A DNA stretch of 14,522 nt, taken from an uncultured Caryophanales bacterium (lineage in GTDB: Bacteria > Bacillota_I > Bacilli_A > RFN20 > CAG-826). The number at the start of each line of letters is the position of its first letter. The stretch's first letter is position 1. A model generated the notes under the pieces. That model saw only the letters and a program-made list of their open reading frames with translations. It searched no databases and was not told the origin of the DNA. The position numbers and the translations under genes are program-made. This document shows, one piece after another, positions 13,069 to 14,522 of the stretch. The stretch lies in the NCBI GenBank assembly GCA_947165725.1, contig CAMVBL010000027.1:1-14522 (forward strand), read 5' to 3'.

Positions 13069-14310
13069 TTAGCCTTCTTTGGTGAAATCGAAATAGTCTA
13101 AGACATCTGGATTGTCTGTTATTTTTTCTACAGCACCTTTAGCCACAAGCTTTCTACCCTCATATAATTCGAACATTGTTCCTTTCGCTAAGATGTTTGG
13201 AGCTCTTTTATAATTTAAAAATCTCAAATAACTACGAGTTGTATAGTCACTTGTTTTTTCATAGTTATAGCAGATTATTGACCAAGCACAGCCATTAAAT
13301 GTCGTTTGCCCTTTTATTCCAATCTGAGGAGCGTATTTGTTATTTTCCATTGGGACGGGTCCTTTTCTTCCACCCTCTTCAGGAGTGACCCAAATCAAGG
13401 TAGCCTCATACACCACGAAATCTGTTCCAAGTAAGCAGCGACCAATGTGTTCCCACTCTTTATATTCGTCTTCTAACATGCTTTTGTCTGTAAAAGCATC
13501 AATCACAAAGGCATAATTTAAAAATTCTTTGTAATCGGAATTAATATTATTTTTGATTACTTTTAGTAAGTATTTTTTGACTTCAGATGGATTCATTTCC
13601 ATCATCATTACTGCAGCGCAGAGCGATTGATCTTCTTTTTTATAGTTTCCTTCTATAAATGAAATAAGATCACTGAAACTGCCCAATGGTAGTTTATAGA
13701 AACCATCTTCTGGACCATAACCATAGTCAAACATCGGATGTTTAATCCATTCGGAGTCATCTTTTCTACTGAAATATCTACCATCCCTTTCAACAAGTCC
13801 AAAATCTTCAGGAGTGGTTTTATCATGTTTGTAACTCATCATGAACTTTTTGTTCTTAGGTAACGTTTTTAATTCGTTGAAAAATTGTGAGCCCACATAG
13901 TGGTCACGGATTTCCGCAATTAATCTATTATTGTCCTTTCGACGTATGACCGTATGAATAGCATAATACTTTTCAAAAAAGTGATGAAAAGAATCGCGAA
14001 ATCCGGCACGATGCGCACGTGATTCATCGATAGCAATAACGTTATCTCTTTCGTATTTTTTCGTAAAAAAGAAGTGTCTAATCTTAAATTCTTCATCATT
14101 AAAGCTTATTTTCCAAAGCACATAGCCGAGCCAAGCAATGAAAAAAGCAAGCCAAAGAGTAGACAAACCAATAATGCCAATAATTCTATCTGCATCATTT
14201 CTAAATTTAGCGTAGAGCAAAAACAAAACAATAAGAGGGATTGCAAGCAATAAACAAATACCGCAAATAATGTTAATGCTTTTATTCTTCTTAATAACGT
14301 TATATTTCAT
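13069..14310 (-). CDS. Membrane protein with bPH-like and EF-Tu-domain-III-like regions
   Basis: 413 residues; I do not recognise the family as a whole. Two hydrophobic helices (about 13-34 and 43-66) are separated by a short polar loop. Next comes a segment (about 67-150) with the alternating pattern of a bacterial PH domain after paired helices: WKISFNDEEFKIRHFFFTKKY, then a strand-rich VIRRKDNNRLIAEI. The middle (about 200-295) looks helical. The C-terminus (about 300-396) resembles the third beta-barrel of EF-Tu and related small proteins: ATLIWVTPEEGGRKGPVP, YAPQIGIKG, then a P-N-I-L-A-K-G-T-M-F-E-L-Y-EGRKLVAKGAV ending. No GTPase domain is present. It is probably a membrane protein with its soluble part in the cytoplasm. 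It appears monocistronic, between a terminator and the operon promoter. No clear terminator follows its own stop. The ribosome site (AGAGTGA) is weak. Domain calls are by eye. Confidence 0.75.
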   Translation of the reverse strand: MKYNVIKKNKSINIICGICLLLAIPLIVLFLLYAKFRNDADRIIGIIGLSTLWLAFFIAWLGYVLWKISFNDEEFKIRHFFFTKKYERDNVIAIDESRAHRAGFRDSFHHFFEKYYAIHTVIRRKDNNRLIAEIRDHYVGSQFFNELKTLPKNKKFMMSYKHDKTTPEDFGLVERDGRYFSRKDDSEWIKHPMFDYGYGPEDGFYKLPLGSFSDLISFIEGNYKKEDQSLCAAVMMMEMNPSEVKKYLLKVIKNNINSDYKEFLNYAFVIDAFTDKSMLEDEYKEWEHIGRCLLGTDFVVYEATLIWVTPEEGGRKGPVPMENNKYAPQIGIKGQTTFNGCAWSIICYNYEKTSDYTTRSYLRFLNYKRAPNILAKGTMFELYEGRKLVAKGAVEKITDNPDVLDYFDFTKEG

Positions 14311-14328
14311 AAATGATCACTCTATTGA

Positions 14329-14358
14329 ATAATAGCAAATATCATGTGATATTCTCAA
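14329..14358 (-). promoter_or_regulatory. Promoter of the membrane-protein gene with palindromic spacer
   Basis: Minus strand: -35 TTGAGA (5/6 match, 14358-14353), 18-base spacer, extended -10 TGC-TATTAT (5/6 match, 14334-14329), about 18 bases before the ATG. The palindrome ATATCA-CA-TGATAT (14339-14352) starts directly after the -35 and fills most of the spacer, a typical place for a repressor site. Confidence 0.65.
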
Positions 14359-14370
14359 TATTTTTCAAAG

Positions 14371-14398
14371 AAAAAAGACCGGATTTTACTCCGGTCTT
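14371..14398 (-). terminator. Rho-independent terminator after the upstream (prs-like) gene
   Basis: AAGACCGGA and TCCGGTCTT form a perfect nine-base stem around GTAAAA, followed on the minus strand by a T-run. It lies 20 bases after the stop at 14419. Confidence 0.9.
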
Positions 14399-14418
14399 AT
14401 ATATATTATTTATATTGA

Positions 14419-14522
14419 TTAGAAGTTCTCGTTGATATATTTAGCGATGATTGGCGATAAGGAGACAATAGAAACAACGTCTTCTTCTTGTGGGATAGAA
14501 TCACTAATAGCGATATCTAAGA
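14419..14522 (-). CDS. C-terminus of a probable ribose-phosphate pyrophosphokinase (partial)
   Basis: The last 33 codons and TAA of a gene entering from the right edge. The readable tail has ISDSIPQ, then VVSIVSLSPIIAKYINENF. This resembles the end of PRPP synthetase, where a T-D-[ST]-I-P segment is followed by a strand and the conserved L-S-V-A-P-L-[LI]-A-x-A-I helix. Prs makes PRPP from ribose 5-phosphate and ATP for nucleotide synthesis. Only the tail is visible and none of the catalytic motifs are, so the assignment is tentative. The reading frame itself is supported by the terminator just downstream. Confidence 0.5.
   Translation of the reverse strand, partial: LDIAISDSIPQEEDVVSIVSLSPIIAKYINENF

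Overview
All recognisable genes in this window lie on the minus strand, so transcription runs from high to low coordinates. GC is moderately low (about 40% by eye) and tryptophan is encoded by TGG, so nothing points to a non-standard code. Shine-Dalgarno sites are AAGGAG-like, promoters are sigma-A-like, and most gene blocks end in simple hairpin plus U-tract terminators. The proteins include a lipobox lipoprotein, secreted GH3 enzymes with a C-terminal membrane anchor, and UPF0371 and COG2509 housekeeping-type proteins. This suggests a Gram-positive-type Bacillota/Mycoplasmatota-like bacterium, perhaps an uncultured gut or rumen lineage of Bacilli or Erysipelotrichia. The lineage is inferred, not demonstrated.

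Right end (12.9-14.5 kb): the last 33 codons of a gene that looks like ribose-phosphate pyrophosphokinase, followed by a strong terminator. Next is a membrane protein of unrecognised family: two N-terminal helices, a segment resembling a bacterial PH domain, and a C-terminal segment resembling the third beta-barrel of EF-Tu. Its promoter has a palindrome exactly filling the -35/-10 spacer.

Middle (8.7-12.9 kb): a compact three-gene operon with a clear promoter and a terminator. It encodes a COG2509 FAD-dependent dehydrogenase, a protein of the coenzyme F420-0:L-glutamate ligase (CofE) fold, and a UPF0371/DUF1846 protein. The genes are 19 bp apart and then overlapping, which suggests one shared but uncharacterised process.

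Left part (0.1-8.6 kb): an extracellular carbohydrate module. Two tandem paralogous, very large GH3 glycosidases carry their domains in permuted order (C-domain, FnIII-like, then TIM barrel). Each ends in an Ig-like domain and a shared K-K-x-G-C-F-G / helix / basic-cluster tail. Downstream is a carbohydrate-binding lipoprotein (InlB-type beta-grasp repeat plus CBM6/35-like domain), then the first 34 codons of another membrane-anchored or secreted protein. The three secreted-protein genes each appear to have their own promoter, and each has a hairpin in its 5' leader. Together they look like a surface system for binding and cleaving beta-linked glycosides.

No tRNA, rRNA, CRISPR array, transposase or phage gene was seen. 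The least explained parts are the C-terminal cysteine anchor shared by the glycosidases, the F420-ligase-like operon, the lipoprotein's unusual leader, and the bPH/EF-Tu-like membrane protein.
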